This document shows positions 35,964 to 45,711 of a DNA stretch of 48,197 bases, piece after piece. The number at the start of each line of letters is the position of its first letter. The stretch's first letter is position 1. Under the pieces are notes generated by a model, which did not search any database, was not told where the DNA came from, and saw only the letters and a program-made list of their open reading frames with translations. The stretch is taken from the NCBI GenBank assembly GCA_007280915.1, contig QYQL01000033.1, positions 1-48,197 on the forward strand. The letters are read 5' to 3'. The DNA is from Verrucomicrobiaceae bacterium. GTDB taxonomy: Bacteria > Verrucomicrobiota > Verrucomicrobiia > Chthoniobacterales > Terrimicrobiaceae. The translations under genes were made by a program, and so were the position numbers.

Positions 35964-36718
35964 GGCTTCGGTTCACGCTCGCCTACGACGGGAGCCGCTT
36001 TTCCGGATGGCAAAGCCAGGCGGATGGAAAAACCGCCCAGGATGCTGTCGAGCGCGCGTTTCTCAAACTGTGCGGCGAACGGATCATCGTTCATGCGGCA
36101 GGACGCACGGATGCGGGGGTCCATGCGGAGGGACAGTGCGCGCATGCGGATGTTCCCGATGACAGGCTGCCTGTTGCCTCCTGGATGCCAGCGTTGAATG
36201 CTCACCTGCCTGCCGGCGTGCGTGTCATGACCCTCCGCAAAGCGCCGGCCGGATTTCACGCGAGATTCTCAGCCTCGGGAAAAATCTACCGCTACACGAT
36301 CTGGAACGGCCCCGCGATGCCGCCGCTCCTTCTCGACCGCGCGTGGCACGTGCCGTGGCAGCTCGACATGTCAGCCCTGAAAGAAGCATGCGGGGCATTC
36401 ACCGGCCGCCACGACTTCGCCGCGTTTGCCGCCAGGAGGTTCAAAGAAAAAGAAGAAACAAAACGAACCGTGTCAGCCATCCGGATCCGGAAAAACGGCC
36501 CGCTGATCACTCTCTCATTCGAAGGGGAAGGATTTCTCTACAAGATGGTCCGTATCCTCACGGCTTCCGCCGTCCGCTGTGCCTCGGGAAAATTACTTTG
36601 CGGCGACATCCGGATCCGGCTCCGGGACGGCGGGCCAAAACTCAATCACGTCGCCCCAGCCGGCGGGCTTTGCCTCGTCCGGGTATTCTACGCAAAAAAA
36701 ACGAGCGGGATTACTTGA
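35960..36718 (+). CDS. truA: tRNA pseudouridine(38-40) synthase TruA
   Basis: A 252-residue protein. RFTLAYDGSRFSGWQSQADG begins the family; AGRTDAGVHAEGQ holds the catalytic Asp; YRYTIWNGPAMPP and HDFAAFAARR are family blocks; and SFEGEGFLYKMVRILT matches the C-terminal region. It converts U38-U40 in the anticodon stem of many tRNAs to pseudouridine. It is coupled to ruvX by a four-base overlap. Its end overlaps the convergent SPFH gene by eight bases. Confidence 0.97.
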   Translation: MRLRFTLAYDGSRFSGWQSQADGKTAQDAVERAFLKLCGERIIVHAAGRTDAGVHAEGQCAHADVPDDRLPVASWMPALNAHLPAGVRVMTLRKAPAGFHARFSASGKIYRYTIWNGPAMPPLLLDRAWHVPWQLDMSALKEACGAFTGRHDFAAFAARRFKEKEETKRTVSAIRIRKNGPLITLSFEGEGFLYKMVRILTASAVRCASGKLLCGDIRIRLRDGGPKLNHVAPAGGLCLVRVFYAKKTSGIT

Positions 36719-37604
36719 CCGGCAGGACGAGCTGTGGCGAGGCCCCGCCGAGCGGCACATAGACGCGGTCCGCGCCGCGAATGTTTTCCATGCCGAGATA
36801 CTGGATGTAGGAGGGAGTCAGGACGGCGCTGATCGAGCTGATCGCCTTCGCGCGCTCGACCGCCTCTGCAGCGGCTTTTGCGCCCGAAGCCTCGCCGTTC
36901 TTGCGTTCGATCTCGACATTTTTCGTGGCGATTTCCTCCTCGATGGATTTCTGCTCCAGAGTCTGGTTCAAGGCCACTTTGGTCGCGATGGCATCGATGA
37001 CCTGCTGTGGTGGTGCGGCGTTGCCCATGACGACCGAGAGAATCTCGAAAGGCGTCTTGCTCAGCATGTCCTTCATGGTCTCACCGATGGCAGCCGAGAT
37101 CTCGGGGAGCGATTCGTTCACAGAAAGGCCTGTGTATTTTGCAACGACCGAGCGGGTCACGGTCCGGAATGGCTCCATGATGAATTGCGCATAGGCCTGC
37201 TTGGCGATTTCGTCGGGGTCGCCGGTTTTCTCCCATCCGCCGAACTCCTCCATGAACTGCTTCACCGACGCCTCATCCGGCTTCAACCGCCACACGATGT
37301 GGGCCTGGCTGCTGAGCGGCAGTTTGTCCTTTGCCAGAATCGCCGTGTTTCCGTCGAATTTCTCGCTGTAGGTAAACGGAGTGATCGAGACGTTCTGTCC
37401 GCTCAGTCGCCAGCGGAGACCACTCGAGGCCGGCCCGATGAGCACGCCTTTGAATTCGCTGCGTCCGACGATGGGCTTTGAATAGACATAGCTCGCGTAA
37501 CCGGCCGAGGCGCGGACGTTATTGGAGTTTGCCAAAAACGTGAGTCCACCAATGCCGAGCACGAGGATCACAAGAACTGACATTGCGGCGGGGAGTTGTT
37601 TCAT
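36711..37604 (-). CDS. SPFH/band-7 domain membrane protein
   Basis: A 297-residue prohibitin-like protein. One N-terminal helix (MSVLVILVLGIGGLTFLA) anchors it. The SPFH domain follows (about residues 35-190; KGVLIGPASSGLRWRL, DKLPLSSQAHIVWRL and KTPFEILSVVMGNAAPP). Then comes a charged coiled coil (ALNQTLEQKSIEEEIATKNV and on). SPFH proteins form large ring or cage oligomers that organise membrane domains and often associate with proteases. No FtsH- or NfeD-type partner is adjacent. It converges on truA with an eight-base overlap and lies downstream of valS on the same strand. Confidence 0.85.
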   Translation of the reverse strand: MKQLPAAMSVLVILVLGIGGLTFLANSNNVRASAGYASYVYSKPIVGRSEFKGVLIGPASSGLRWRLSGQNVSITPFTYSEKFDGNTAILAKDKLPLSSQAHIVWRLKPDEASVKQFMEEFGGWEKTGDPDEIAKQAYAQFIMEPFRTVTRSVVAKYTGLSVNESLPEISAAIGETMKDMLSKTPFEILSVVMGNAAPPQQVIDAIATKVALNQTLEQKSIEEEIATKNVEIERKNGEASGAKAAAEAVERAKAISSISAVLTPSYIQYLGMENIRGADRVYVPLGGASPQLVLPVK

Positions 37605-37656
37605 AGCGCGGCCACTCTATCGGAGCACCTGTGAAATGTGAAGGATCGATGCAATG

Positions 37657-40314
37657 TCAGCCCAGCGTCTGGATGGCGGACTGGAGCTCGGCGAGCCTGG
37701 CGACCCAGTCCTGCTGGCGCTGCCGGTGTTCGGCGACAACGGCGGGCGGGGCATTTTTGACAAACGATTCACTGGAGAGCTTGCGGGCGACTTTTTCGAT
37801 TTCCGCCTCGACCTTGCCGACCTCGGCCTGGAGGCGGGACCTTTCGGCGGACGGATCCACGAGACCTTCGAGCGGGAGGTAAAGGATGCCGATATCGGTC
37901 GGGCAGGCGGCGGATCCGGCGGGTGCCTTGTCGCAGGCGATTAAGGATTCGGCATGCAGAAAGAGCGAGAGAGCCGGGATCTCCCGGTTCACCCAGTCTT
38001 CCGATGGGGTGAACTGCCATGCGACGCGCTTGTTTGCCGGGACGTTGTAGGTTGCCCGGAGGTTTCGGGCGAGGGAAACAGCGCCGTAGACCGCCTCGGC
38101 TCTAGGCTCGGGTGCGGCGTTGCCGGCATCCGGCCAGGGAGACTCCATCAGGCTTTGCGGGCCGAAGCCGAGTCCGCTCCAGAGTTCCTCCGTAATGAAC
38201 GGCGTGTAGGGATGCAGGAGCTTCAGGATCCGCTGGATCGTGAAATCCATGACAGCAAGGGTGCCATCGCGTCGCGGGGAATCGAAGTCCGCCTTGGCGG
38301 ACTCGATGAACCGGTCGCAGAAGTCGCCCCAGACAAAATCGTAGAGTGCCTGAGCGATATCGCTGAAGCGGAATGCCTCGTAGCCCTCGTTGACGCGCTG
38401 GATCGTGGCGTCGAGTTTTGCGAGCAGGTCGCGCGCAAAAATCGAGAGGTCGTGCTTCGACGGATCCGCGGCCGGATCGACCGCGCCGTGCATGAGCCGG
38501 AACCGGCACGCGTTCCAGAGTTTGTTGCAGAAATTCCGCCCCTCGACGATCTGTTGTTCGTCGAATTTGATGTCCTGCCCCTGGGGGGCGATCCGGAGCA
38601 GCCCGAACCGGAGCCCGTCGGCACCAACCTTCGCGATGAGGTCGAGAGGATCGGGCGAATTTCCGAGGCTCTTCGACATCTTGCGGCCCTGCTTGTCGCG
38701 GATGATCCCCGTGAAGTAGACGCTGCGGAACGGCACCTCTCCGGTGTATTCCAGCCCGGCCATGATCATCCGGGCAACCCAGAAGAAGATGATGTCCGGC
38801 CCGGTCACCAGCGCGCTTGTGGGATAAAACTTCTTGAGCGCAGCCGCCTCCATCGTCTCGTGCGCCCAGAGCCACGACGAAAACCACGTGTCGAGCACGT
38901 CGGGATCCTGGACCCAGCCCTCGCCCGGAGACTCGACCGACACAAGAAATTCGGAATTCGGAATTGGGAATTCGGAATGTGAGGTCCCGCCTCCGGCGGC
39001 TGAAATCACTTCCGCGTTCCCCACTCCGCATTCCGCATTCGCAGGATACCACACCGGGATCCTGTGACCCCACCAGAGTTGGCGGGAGATGCACCAGTCC
39101 TGGATGTTTTCCAGCCAGTGATCGTAGACTTTTTCCCAGCGGTCTGGAAAAAACTGGATGAGGTGGTCGCGGACTGCGGCGCGGGCTTCCTGCGTTTTGG
39201 GATATTTGAGAAACCACTGTTCGGAGAGGCGCGGCTCAACCGGGACATCCGCGCGCTCGCTGAAGCCGACGTGGTTTTCGTGGGGCTCCTCCTTGACGAG
39301 GATGCCGAGTTCGCGGAGCTTGTCCACGGCCTCGACGCGCGCCTCGAACCGGTCGAGTCCGGCAAAGTCTTCGCCCGCGAGATCGTTCAGCGTGCCGTCC
39401 GGGTTCATGATATCGATGACCGGCAGGTTGTGTCGGAGACCGATCTCGTAGTCGGCCTTGTCGTGCGCGGGAGTCACCTTCAGGACGCCCGTGCCGAATT
39501 CAAATTCCACCGCCTCGTCCCCGATGATCGGGAGGATTGCCTGGCCGTCCAAGGGCAGCGGCCTGCGCACGCTGAGCCCGATGAATTCGCGGTAGCGGGG
39601 ATCCTTCGGGTTCACGGCCACCGCCGTGTCGCCCATGATCGTCTCCGGCCGTGTCGTGGCGATTTCAAGGAATGTCCCCGGCCGCTCGACGATCTCGACC
39701 TTGAAATGGTAGAGGTATCCCTTTTGCGGCTTCGGGATGACCTCTTCGTCGCTGAGCGCGGTCAGGGATACAGGGCACCAGTTCACCATCCGCTTTCCGC
39801 GGTAGATGAGACCTTTGGTATGAAGGTCCACAAAGACTTCCTGGACCTTGAGCGCATAGGCCTCGTCCATCGTGAACCGCTCGCGTTCCCAGTCGCAGGA
39901 ACATCCCAACTTCTTGAGCTGCTTGATGATGATCCCGCCGTGCTTCTCCTTCCACTCCCACACGCGCTTGAGGAACTCCTCGCGTCCGAGGTCGTGACGG
40001 GTCTTCTTTTCCTCCTTGCGGAGCCTGCGCTCGACGACCGTTTGAGTGGCGATGCCCGCGTGGTCGGTTCCGGGGAGCCAGAGGACCTCGTGTCCGGTTT
40101 GACGCGCGTGGCGGGCGAGGATGTCCTGGATCGTGTTGTTGAGCACATGGCCGAGCGTGAGGACGCCGGTGACATTCGGCGGCGGGATGACAATCGAGTA
40201 GCCGGGCTTCGGGGAGGCGGGATCCGCATGGAACAGCCCGCGCTCCTGCCACCAGGCATACCATTTGTCTTCCACCAGACCGGGTTCGTAAGCTTTGGAA
40301 AGTTCTTCGGACAT
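37657..40314 (-). CDS. valS: Valyl-tRNA synthetase with in-frame palindrome insert
   Basis: An 885-residue class I synthetase. The HIGH-type motif is in [10 protein letters not shown], the adjacent ValRS block is [12 protein letters not shown], and the KMSKS loop is [10 protein letters not shown]. The editing (CP1) domain lies between. A C-terminal coiled-coil arm ends the protein ([19 protein letters not shown]). Just before [17 protein letters not shown], residues about 424-457 are a foreign-looking segment ([17 protein letters not shown], then [12 protein letters not shown]). It is encoded by a GAATTC-rich inverted repeat and sits in a surface loop after HRIPVWY. The frame is intact and all catalytic motifs are present, so the enzyme is probably functional. 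It is divergent from uxs. Confidence 0.97.
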   Translation of the reverse strand: MSEELSKAYEPGLVEDKWYAWWQERGLFHADPASPKPGYSIVIPPPNVTGVLTLGHVLNNTIQDILARHARQTGHEVLWLPGTDHAGIATQTVVERRLRKEEKKTRHDLGREEFLKRVWEWKEKHGGIIIKQLKKLGCSCDWERERFTMDEAYALKVQEVFVDLHTKGLIYRGKRMVNWCPVSLTALSDEEVIPKPQKGYLYHFKVEIVERPGTFLEIATTRPETIMGDTAVAVNPKDPRYREFIGLSVRRPLPLDGQAILPIIGDEAVEFEFGTGVLKVTPAHDKADYEIGLRHNLPVIDIMNPDGTLNDLAGEDFAGLDRFEARVEAVDKLRELGILVKEEPHENHVGFSERADVPVEPRLSEQWFLKYPKTQEARAAVRDHLIQFFPDRWEKVYDHWLENIQDWCISRQLWWGHRIPVWYPANAECGVGNAEVISAAGGGTSHSEFPIPNSEFLVSVESPGEGWVQDPDVLDTWFSSWLWAHETMEAAALKKFYPTSALVTGPDIIFFWVARMIMAGLEYTGEVPFRSVYFTGIIRDKQGRKMSKSLGNSPDPLDLIAKVGADGLRFGLLRIAPQGQDIKFDEQQIVEGRNFCNKLWNACRFRLMHGAVDPAADPSKHDLSIFARDLLAKLDATIQRVNEGYEAFRFSDIAQALYDFVWGDFCDRFIESAKADFDSPRRDGTLAVMDFTIQRILKLLHPYTPFITEELWSGLGFGPQSLMESPWPDAGNAAPEPRAEAVYGAVSLARNLRATYNVPANKRVAWQFTPSEDWVNREIPALSLFLHAESLIACDKAPAGSAACPTDIGILYLPLEGLVDPSAERSRLQAEVGKVEAEIEKVARKLSSESFVKNAPPAVVAEHRQRQQDWVARLAELQSAIQTLG
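38946..39043. repeat. Palindromic GGAATTC-type element inside valS
   Basis: The left part (38946-38983) has GGAATTCGGAATTGGGAATT plus CGGAATG, a run of GGAAT-based heptads. The right part (39012-39043) is its imperfect inverse, containing CTCCGCATTCCGCATTCGC. Together they form an imperfect inverted repeat of about 98 bases whose length keeps the valS frame open. The peptide it encodes on the minus strand is NSEF-rich, seen in the order [12 protein letters not shown]. This is the form expected of a small mobile palindrome that can live in coding DNA, like Rickettsia palindromic elements. I see one copy here. Confidence 0.7.
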
Positions 40315-40423
40315 CGGACCGCGTATTGTGGCGGAACCGGCGGCGGATTCAATCGGGTTTCCACGGAATTTTCCGGCGCGTGCCCGGAACCCGGGTTTTC
40401 AGCGGTTTCCCGGCATGGACCGA

Positions 40424-40453
40424 TTGACACGGGGGACCGCCGGTGGCTAGTCT
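40424..40453 (+). promoter_or_regulatory. Promoter candidate for the uxs-ugd operon
   Basis: TTGACA (40424-40429) is followed by 17-18 bases and CTAGTC/TAGTCT (40447-40453). It lies in the 222-base gap between the divergent valS and uxs genes, about 84 bases before the uxs ATG. The -35 box is perfect; the -10 box is weak but similar to that of typA. Confidence 0.45.
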
Positions 40454-40536
40454 CTCCGGCGTATCGACTCCTGCGTCGGACGCTGCCCGTGTCCTCCCCG
40501 TCAGGGTTTCCAAGACATTTTACAAACACAACGCGC

Positions 40537-41469
40537 ATGAAAATCCTTGTTACCGGCGGTGCCGGGTTTCTCGGCTCGCATCTCTGCGAGCGGCTTTTGG
40601 AAGCCGGAAATGAAGTCACCTGCCTCGACAACTTCTTCACCGGCCGGAAGAAAAATGTCGCCCACCTGCTCGGAAATCCGGGATTCGAACTCATCCGCCA
40701 CGACGTCATCGATCCGTTCAAAATCGAAGTCGACCAGATCTACAACCTCGCCTGTCCAGCCTCACCGCCGCACTATCAATACAATCCGATCAAAACGACA
40801 AAGACCTCGGTGATGGGCGCGATCAACTGCCTCGGTCTAGCCAAGCGGGTCAAGGCCCGCGTTTTCCAAGCATCCACCTCGGAGGTGTATGGCGACCCCG
40901 AGATCCATCCCCAAGTCGAATCGTATTGGGGCCACGTCAATCCCATCGGCCTGCGATCCTGCTACGACGAGGGAAAGCGCTGCGCGGAAACGCTGTTTTT
41001 CGACTACCACCGGGAAAACCATGTGGACATCCGGGTGATCCGGATTTTCAACACTTACGGTCCCCGGATGCTTCCGAACGACGGACGCGTGGTTTCAAAT
41101 TTCATCGTCCAGGCGCTGCGCGGCGAGGATCTCACGGTTTACGGAGAGGGCAAGCAGACCCGCTCGTTCTGCTATGTGGACGACCTCATTGAGGGATTCA
41201 TCCGCTTCATGGCCCAGACCGAAACCGTCGGGCCGATGAACCTCGGCAATCCCGGCGAATTCACGATGATGGAACTTGCGGAACTCGTGCTGAAGAAAGT
41301 CGGAGGAAAATCGAAGATCACGCACAAGCCGCTCCCTGCCGATGATCCGAAACAGCGGCGTCCGGACATCTCGCTGGCGAAAAAACACCTCGGCTGGGAG
41401 CCAAAAGTCCCGCTTGAGGAGGGGATCGAGCGAACCATCGCCCACTTCCGCAAAGAGCTTCAACCCTGA
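40537..41469 (+). CDS. uxs: UDP-glucuronate decarboxylase (UDP-xylose synthase)
   Basis: A 310-residue short-chain dehydrogenase of the extended type. Features: [16 protein letters not shown] (NAD-binding GxxGxxG), [41 protein letters not shown], and [20 protein letters not shown] with the catalytic Tyr and Lys (YxxxK form YDEGK). These blocks match animal and plant UXS closely. The enzyme turns UDP-glucuronate into UDP-xylose. I took the ATG at 40537; the frame runs on upstream only as antisense of valS. It is followed ten bases later by ugd, which makes its substrate, so the pair is a UDP-xylose operon. Confidence 0.95.
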   Translation: MKILVTGGAGFLGSHLCERLLEAGNEVTCLDNFFTGRKKNVAHLLGNPGFELIRHDVIDPFKIEVDQIYNLACPASPPHYQYNPIKTTKTSVMGAINCLGLAKRVKARVFQASTSEVYGDPEIHPQVESYWGHVNPIGLRSCYDEGKRCAETLFFDYHRENHVDIRVIRIFNTYGPRMLPNDGRVVSNFIVQALRGEDLTVYGEGKQTRSFCYVDDLIEGFIRFMAQTETVGPMNLGNPGEFTMMELAELVLKKVGGKSKITHKPLPADDPKQRRPDISLAKKHLGWEPKVPLEEGIERTIAHFRKELQP

Positions 41470-41479
41470 TCTCACCACT

Positions 41480-42853
41480 ATGAAAATCTGCTGTCTCGGC
41501 GCCGGTTATGTCGGCGGTCCCACCATGGCCATGATCGCGGCGAAATGCCCCGATATCGAAGTTAACGTCGTTGATCCGAATGAAGCCCGTATCGCGGAGT
41601 GGAACTCCGATACCCTTCCGATCTACGAGCCGGGACTCGACGAACTCGTCCGCGGTTCGCGCGGAAAAAATCTCTTTTTCTCCACCGACGTCGATGGCGG
41701 GATCCGGAAGGCCGACATCATCTTTGTGAGCGTCGGAACCCCGACGAAAAAGCAGGGCATCGGGGCCGGGCGCGCCGCCGATTTGAAATACGTCGAGAGC
41801 GCCGCGCGTCGGATCGCGGCCATCGCCGAGGGGCCGAAGATCATCGTCGAGAAAAGCACGATCCCGGTGAAGACCGCCGAGGCGATCATTACGATCCTCC
41901 GCGCCAACTCGAAATCCGGTCAGTTCGACGTTCTCTCGAATCCCGAGTTTCTTGCCGAGGGCACGGCCGTCGAGGACCTCACCTGCCCCGACCGCGTTCT
42001 CATCGGCGGGGAGCAGACGCCTTCGGGCCTCGCGGCGATCGAGAAACTCGTCTCGGTTTATGCGCGCTGGGTTCCCCGCGAGCGGATCCTCACCACGAAC
42101 CTCTGGTCCTCCGAACTCTCCAAACTGGTTGCCAACGCGTTCCTCGCCCAGCGGATCTCCTCGATCAACTCGATCTCCGCTCTCTGCGAGGCGACCGGCG
42201 CGGATGTGGACGAAGTCGCGAACGCCATCGGCAAGGATTCCCGCATCGGCCCGAAATTCCTCAAGGCCTCGGTCGGCTTCGGCGGATCCTGCTTCCAGAA
42301 GGACATCCTCAACCTCGCCTACCTCTGCGGGCACTTCGGCCTTCCCGAGGTCTCGGCCTACTGGGAAAGCGTCGTCAAAATCAACGACTGGCAGAAACAC
42401 CGCTTCGCTGCCCGCATTGTGCGGGAGCTTTTCAACACGATCACCGGCAAGCGCATCGCCGTCCTTGGGTTCGCATTCAAAAAAGACACGAACGACACCC
42501 GCGAAACCGCCGCTATCGCCGTCTGCCAGGATCTCCTCGCCGAAGGTGCCGAGGTGGTCGTCTATGATCCGAAAGTCCGCGAGCAGGAGATCCTCACCGA
42601 TGTGCTCGGGTCCGCAAAGAACCCGAACCTCAAAATCGCAAAATCGGCCGAAGAGGCTGCCGCCGGGGCGCACGCTATCGCCATTTTGACCGAATGGGAT
42701 GCGTTCAAGACGATCGACTACGCAAAGCTTCACGAAGGCATGCCCAAGCCCGCCTGCATCTTTGACGGCCGGAACATCCTGCCCCACCGCGAACTCCGGA
42801 AAATCGGCTTCCGCGTGTTTCCGATCGGAAAAGCATCAGGTCAGGACGGCTAG
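41480..42853 (+). CDS. ugd: UDP-glucose 6-dehydrogenase, eukaryote-like
   Basis: A 457-residue NAD-dependent dehydrogenase. It begins with [19 protein letters not shown] (NAD site), then [39 protein letters not shown] and [16 protein letters not shown]. The middle has [22 protein letters not shown] sequence ([11 protein letters not shown]), [14 protein letters not shown] and [16 protein letters not shown] with the catalytic Cys. These blocks are strikingly close to animal UGDH and unlike the shorter bacterial Ugd/TuaD. It oxidises UDP-glucose to UDP-glucuronate using two NAD. Its product feeds the preceding uxs gene. A terminator candidate lies 64 bases after the stop. Confidence 0.96.
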   Translation: MKICCLGAGYVGGPTMAMIAAKCPDIEVNVVDPNEARIAEWNSDTLPIYEPGLDELVRGSRGKNLFFSTDVDGGIRKADIIFVSVGTPTKKQGIGAGRAADLKYVESAARRIAAIAEGPKIIVEKSTIPVKTAEAIITILRANSKSGQFDVLSNPEFLAEGTAVEDLTCPDRVLIGGEQTPSGLAAIEKLVSVYARWVPRERILTTNLWSSELSKLVANAFLAQRISSINSISALCEATGADVDEVANAIGKDSRIGPKFLKASVGFGGSCFQKDILNLAYLCGHFGLPEVSAYWESVVKINDWQKHRFAARIVRELFNTITGKRIAVLGFAFKKDTNDTRETAAIAVCQDLLAEGAEVVVYDPKVREQEILTDVLGSAKNPNLKIAKSAEEAAAGAHAIAILTEWDAFKTIDYAKLHEGMPKPACIFDGRNILPHRELRKIGFRVFPIGKASGQDG

Positions 42854-42916
42854 AAGATTGGCACAGCAAAGACTGGAGGGCCTGCCTGTGCATGGGGTCC
42901 GGCTCTGAAATACCCG

Positions 42917-42947
42917 GGCGGAATCGTTATATCCGCCACGCTTTTTG
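42917..42947 (+). terminator. Terminator candidate after ugd
   Basis: GGCGGA (42917-42922), a nine-base loop and TCCGCC (42932-42937) make a 6-bp GC-rich stem. ACGCTTTTTG follows, giving a run of five T. It lies 64 bases downstream of ugd on the same strand. The rest of the 288-base gap before the pyrophosphatase gene shows no convincing gene. Confidence 0.5.
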
Positions 42948-43141
42948 CTCGTCGGCCCGCCCAGGTCCTTGCTGGCGCTTTTCGGGTCGCAGCGGCAATA
43001 GTCCGGCAGCCCGGTGAGGGCGCTCACTCTCAAACCATCGCGGGCTCCTGTTGATTCAAACGCATATGACACCGAAGTCGCCCGGGCAGGATGTTTTCGG
43101 CCCGGGGAAAACAGTCATTGCCATACAGCGGGTAATAGCAA

Positions 43142-45649
43142 ATGATAAGAAAAACTTATATCATGCAGCATTTATTCGCTCCCTCCACGAAACTGTCCAA
43201 ACTGGGTCTTGTGACCGCCGTTCTCGCTCTTTGTCCTCAACTCCTCAAGGCCAGCGAATCCGACCTCGCCCTGCCCGCCGGCCAGGCCCGGTTGGTGGAT
43301 TTTTCCATTCTCGGATTTTCGCTGCCGAGCATGATGATCCTGTATATCGGTCTTGCGGTGGCGGCACTGGGCATGCTGTTCGGCTGGTTGGAATGCGCAA
43401 AGCTCCGGAAGCTGCCGGCGCACAAGAGCATGCTGGATATCTCGACCTTGATTTACGGGACTTGCAAAACCTACCTCCTCCAGCAGGGCCGTCTGCTCCT
43501 GATGCTCGAAGTGTTTATCGGTGCGACGATGGTCTACTACTTCGGCTTCCTGAAACACGCCTCCGCCTCGACCGTGATCCTGATCCTGGCCTGGTCGCTC
43601 GTCGGCATCGGCGGTTCGTTTGCGGTCGCGTGGTTCGGGATGCTGATCAACAATATCGCGAACAGCCGCATGGCGTTTGCCGCGCTCCGCGGACGGGCTT
43701 TGCCGGTCTCGGAAATCCCGACCCGCTCGGGCATGAGCATCGGCGTGCTTCTGATCAGCACCGAGCTGATGCTGATGATCGCCATCCTCGTTTTTGTTCC
43801 GCCGGCCCTTGCGGGGTCCTGCTTCATCGGCTTCGCGATCGGTGAGTCCCTCGGGGCGAGCGTGCTGAGAATCTGCGGCGGCATCTTCACAAAAATTGCC
43901 GACATCGGCAGCGACCTCATGAAGATCGTTTTCAAGATCAAAGAGGACGATGCGCGGAATCCGGGCGTGATCGCCGACTGCGCGGGCGACAACGCCGGCG
44001 ACAGCGTGGGGCCGACGGCCGACGGGTTCGAGACCTACGGGGTGACGGGCGTGGCGCTGATCACGTTCATCCTTCTAGCCGTCAAGGCGGAGTTCATGTG
44101 GACGTTCATCGTGTGGATCTTCGCGATGCGCATCGTGATGATCCCGACCTCGATCCTCTCGTGGAAAATCAACACCTGGATCACCAAGGGCGTCTTCGGC
44201 AAGCACAGCCATTTCGATTTCGAGCACCCGCTGACCATCCTGGTCTGGCTGACGTCCCTGATGTGCGTGGCGGTCAGCTACATCGTGAGCTGGTTCATGC
44301 TGGCCCCGCATTTCCCGACCCTGTGGTGGAAGCTCTCGACGATCATCAGTTGCGGCACGCTCGCCGCGGCGATCATCCCCGAGCTGACCCGCGTGTTCAC
44401 GAGCACGCGGAGCGCGCATTGCCACGAGGTCGTCAACGCGACCACGGAAGGCGGTGCCGGGTTGACGATTCTTTCCGGTCTGGTGGCCGGCAACTTCTCC
44501 TGCTTCTGGAAAGGGCTCACCCTTGCCATCCTGATGCTGGTCGCCTACCTCACGAGCTTGAGCACGCTCGGGGATTTCATGACATTTCCCGCCGTCTTCG
44601 CCTTCGGCCTGGTGGCGTTCGGAATGCTCGGTATGGGGCCGGTGACGATTGCCGTGGACAGCTATGGCCCGGTCGCGGACAACGCGCAGTCGGTTTTCGA
44701 GCTTTCCACGATCGAGCAGATTCCCGGCATCGCGGCGGAGGTCCAGCGCGACTTCGGGTTCATCCCCGATTTTGAAAAAGGCAAGCTCCTGCTCGAGGAC
44801 AACGACGGGGCCGGCAACACGTTCAAAGCCACGGCCAAGCCGGTGCTGATCGGAACGGCGGTCGTCGGCGTGACCACGATGATCTTCTCGCTCATCCTGA
44901 TGCTCAAAAACCACTTCGGGTGGACCGACCTCTCGAACCTGAGCATCGTCGATCCGCGGATCATCCTCGGGCTGATGATGGGCGGGGCGGTCGTCTATTG
45001 GTTCGCCGGGGCCTCGCGCCAGGCGGTGACCACCGGTGCCTACCGCGCGGTCGACTACATCAAGCGCAACATCAAGCTCGGCGACTCGGACCGCGCGTCG
45101 GCCGAGGACAGCAACGCGGTCGTCAAGATCTGCACGAAGTATGCCCAGCACGGCATGGTCAACATCTTCGCGGTCGTCTTCTCGCTCACGCTCGCGTTCG
45201 CGAGCTTCGACCCGATCTTCTTCGTCGGCTACCTGATCTCGATCGCGATGTTCGGGCTCTACATGGCGATCAACATGGCGAACGCCGGCGGATGCTGGGA
45301 CAACGCCAAGAAAATCGTGGAAGTCGAGCTGAAGCAAAAAGGCAGCGCGCTGCACGACGCGACCGTGATCGGCGACATCGTCGGCGATCCCTTCAAGGAC
45401 ACCTCCTCGGTGGCCCTGAACCCCATCATCAAGTTCACCACCCTGTTCGGAATCCTAGCCGTGGAAATTGCCGTGAATTCCCCGCGCGGGATCTCCCTCG
45501 GGATCGGCATCGTCTTCCTCCTCATCGGGCTCGCCTTCGTTTTGCGTTCGTTCTACGGGATGCGGATTTCCACCCTGCACCCGCAGGCCCATATCGATTT
45601 CAACGAGAAACGCTCCGCCGCCGCAGATGCCCTGGAGGCCGTTTCCTGA
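43142..45649 (+). CDS. hppA: Membrane-bound ion-pumping pyrophosphatase, divergent
   Basis: An 835-residue integral membrane pyrophosphatase with about 16-17 helices. Conserved sites: GGIFTKIADIGSDLM, then EDDARNPGVIADCAGDNAGD (the DDxxxNP and DNxGD metal-PPi ligands), SVGPTADGFETYG, and near the C-terminus NAGGCWDNAKK and VGDPFKDTSS. Family members couple PPi hydrolysis to H+ or Na+ transport. The region usually reading GNTTAA is GNTFKA, with Lys 562 at the position that in K+-independent pumps is Lys, so K+ independence is predicted. VIADCAGDN (Cys where Asn is usual) and GPTADGFETYG differ from common H+/Na+ pumps. The N-terminus (GLVTAVLALCPQLLKASES) may be a signal peptide. An in-frame ATG at 43163 is an alternative start. 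Confidence 0.93.
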   Translation: MIRKTYIMQHLFAPSTKLSKLGLVTAVLALCPQLLKASESDLALPAGQARLVDFSILGFSLPSMMILYIGLAVAALGMLFGWLECAKLRKLPAHKSMLDISTLIYGTCKTYLLQQGRLLLMLEVFIGATMVYYFGFLKHASASTVILILAWSLVGIGGSFAVAWFGMLINNIANSRMAFAALRGRALPVSEIPTRSGMSIGVLLISTELMLMIAILVFVPPALAGSCFIGFAIGESLGASVLRICGGIFTKIADIGSDLMKIVFKIKEDDARNPGVIADCAGDNAGDSVGPTADGFETYGVTGVALITFILLAVKAEFMWTFIVWIFAMRIVMIPTSILSWKINTWITKGVFGKHSHFDFEHPLTILVWLTSLMCVAVSYIVSWFMLAPHFPTLWWKLSTIISCGTLAAAIIPELTRVFTSTRSAHCHEVVNATTEGGAGLTILSGLVAGNFSCFWKGLTLAILMLVAYLTSLSTLGDFMTFPAVFAFGLVAFGMLGMGPVTIAVDSYGPVADNAQSVFELSTIEQIPGIAAEVQRDFGFIPDFEKGKLLLEDNDGAGNTFKATAKPVLIGTAVVGVTTMIFSLILMLKNHFGWTDLSNLSIVDPRIILGLMMGGAVVYWFAGASRQAVTTGAYRAVDYIKRNIKLGDSDRASAEDSNAVVKICTKYAQHGMVNIFAVVFSLTLAFASFDPIFFVGYLISIAMFGLYMAINMANAGGCWDNAKKIVEVELKQKGSALHDATVIGDIVGDPFKDTSSVALNPIIKFTTLFGILAVEIAVNSPRGISLGIGIVFLLIGLAFVLRSFYGMRISTLHPQAHIDFNEKRSAAADALEAVS

Positions 45650-45711
45650 GAAAAAGTGGAGTAAGAAAGATCAGATAGACACCGCCCCGGTCTCCTGCTG
45701 CCGTGCGTTGT

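Noticed and set aside
39064..40536. Long plus-strand extension upstream of uxs
   Set aside because: Antisense to valS; family match starts only at [11 protein letters not shown] (40537).
42836..43072. Minus-strand 78-codon frame in the ugd-hppA gap
   Set aside because: Partly antisense to ugd, no family match, and covers the terminator candidate; likely spurious.
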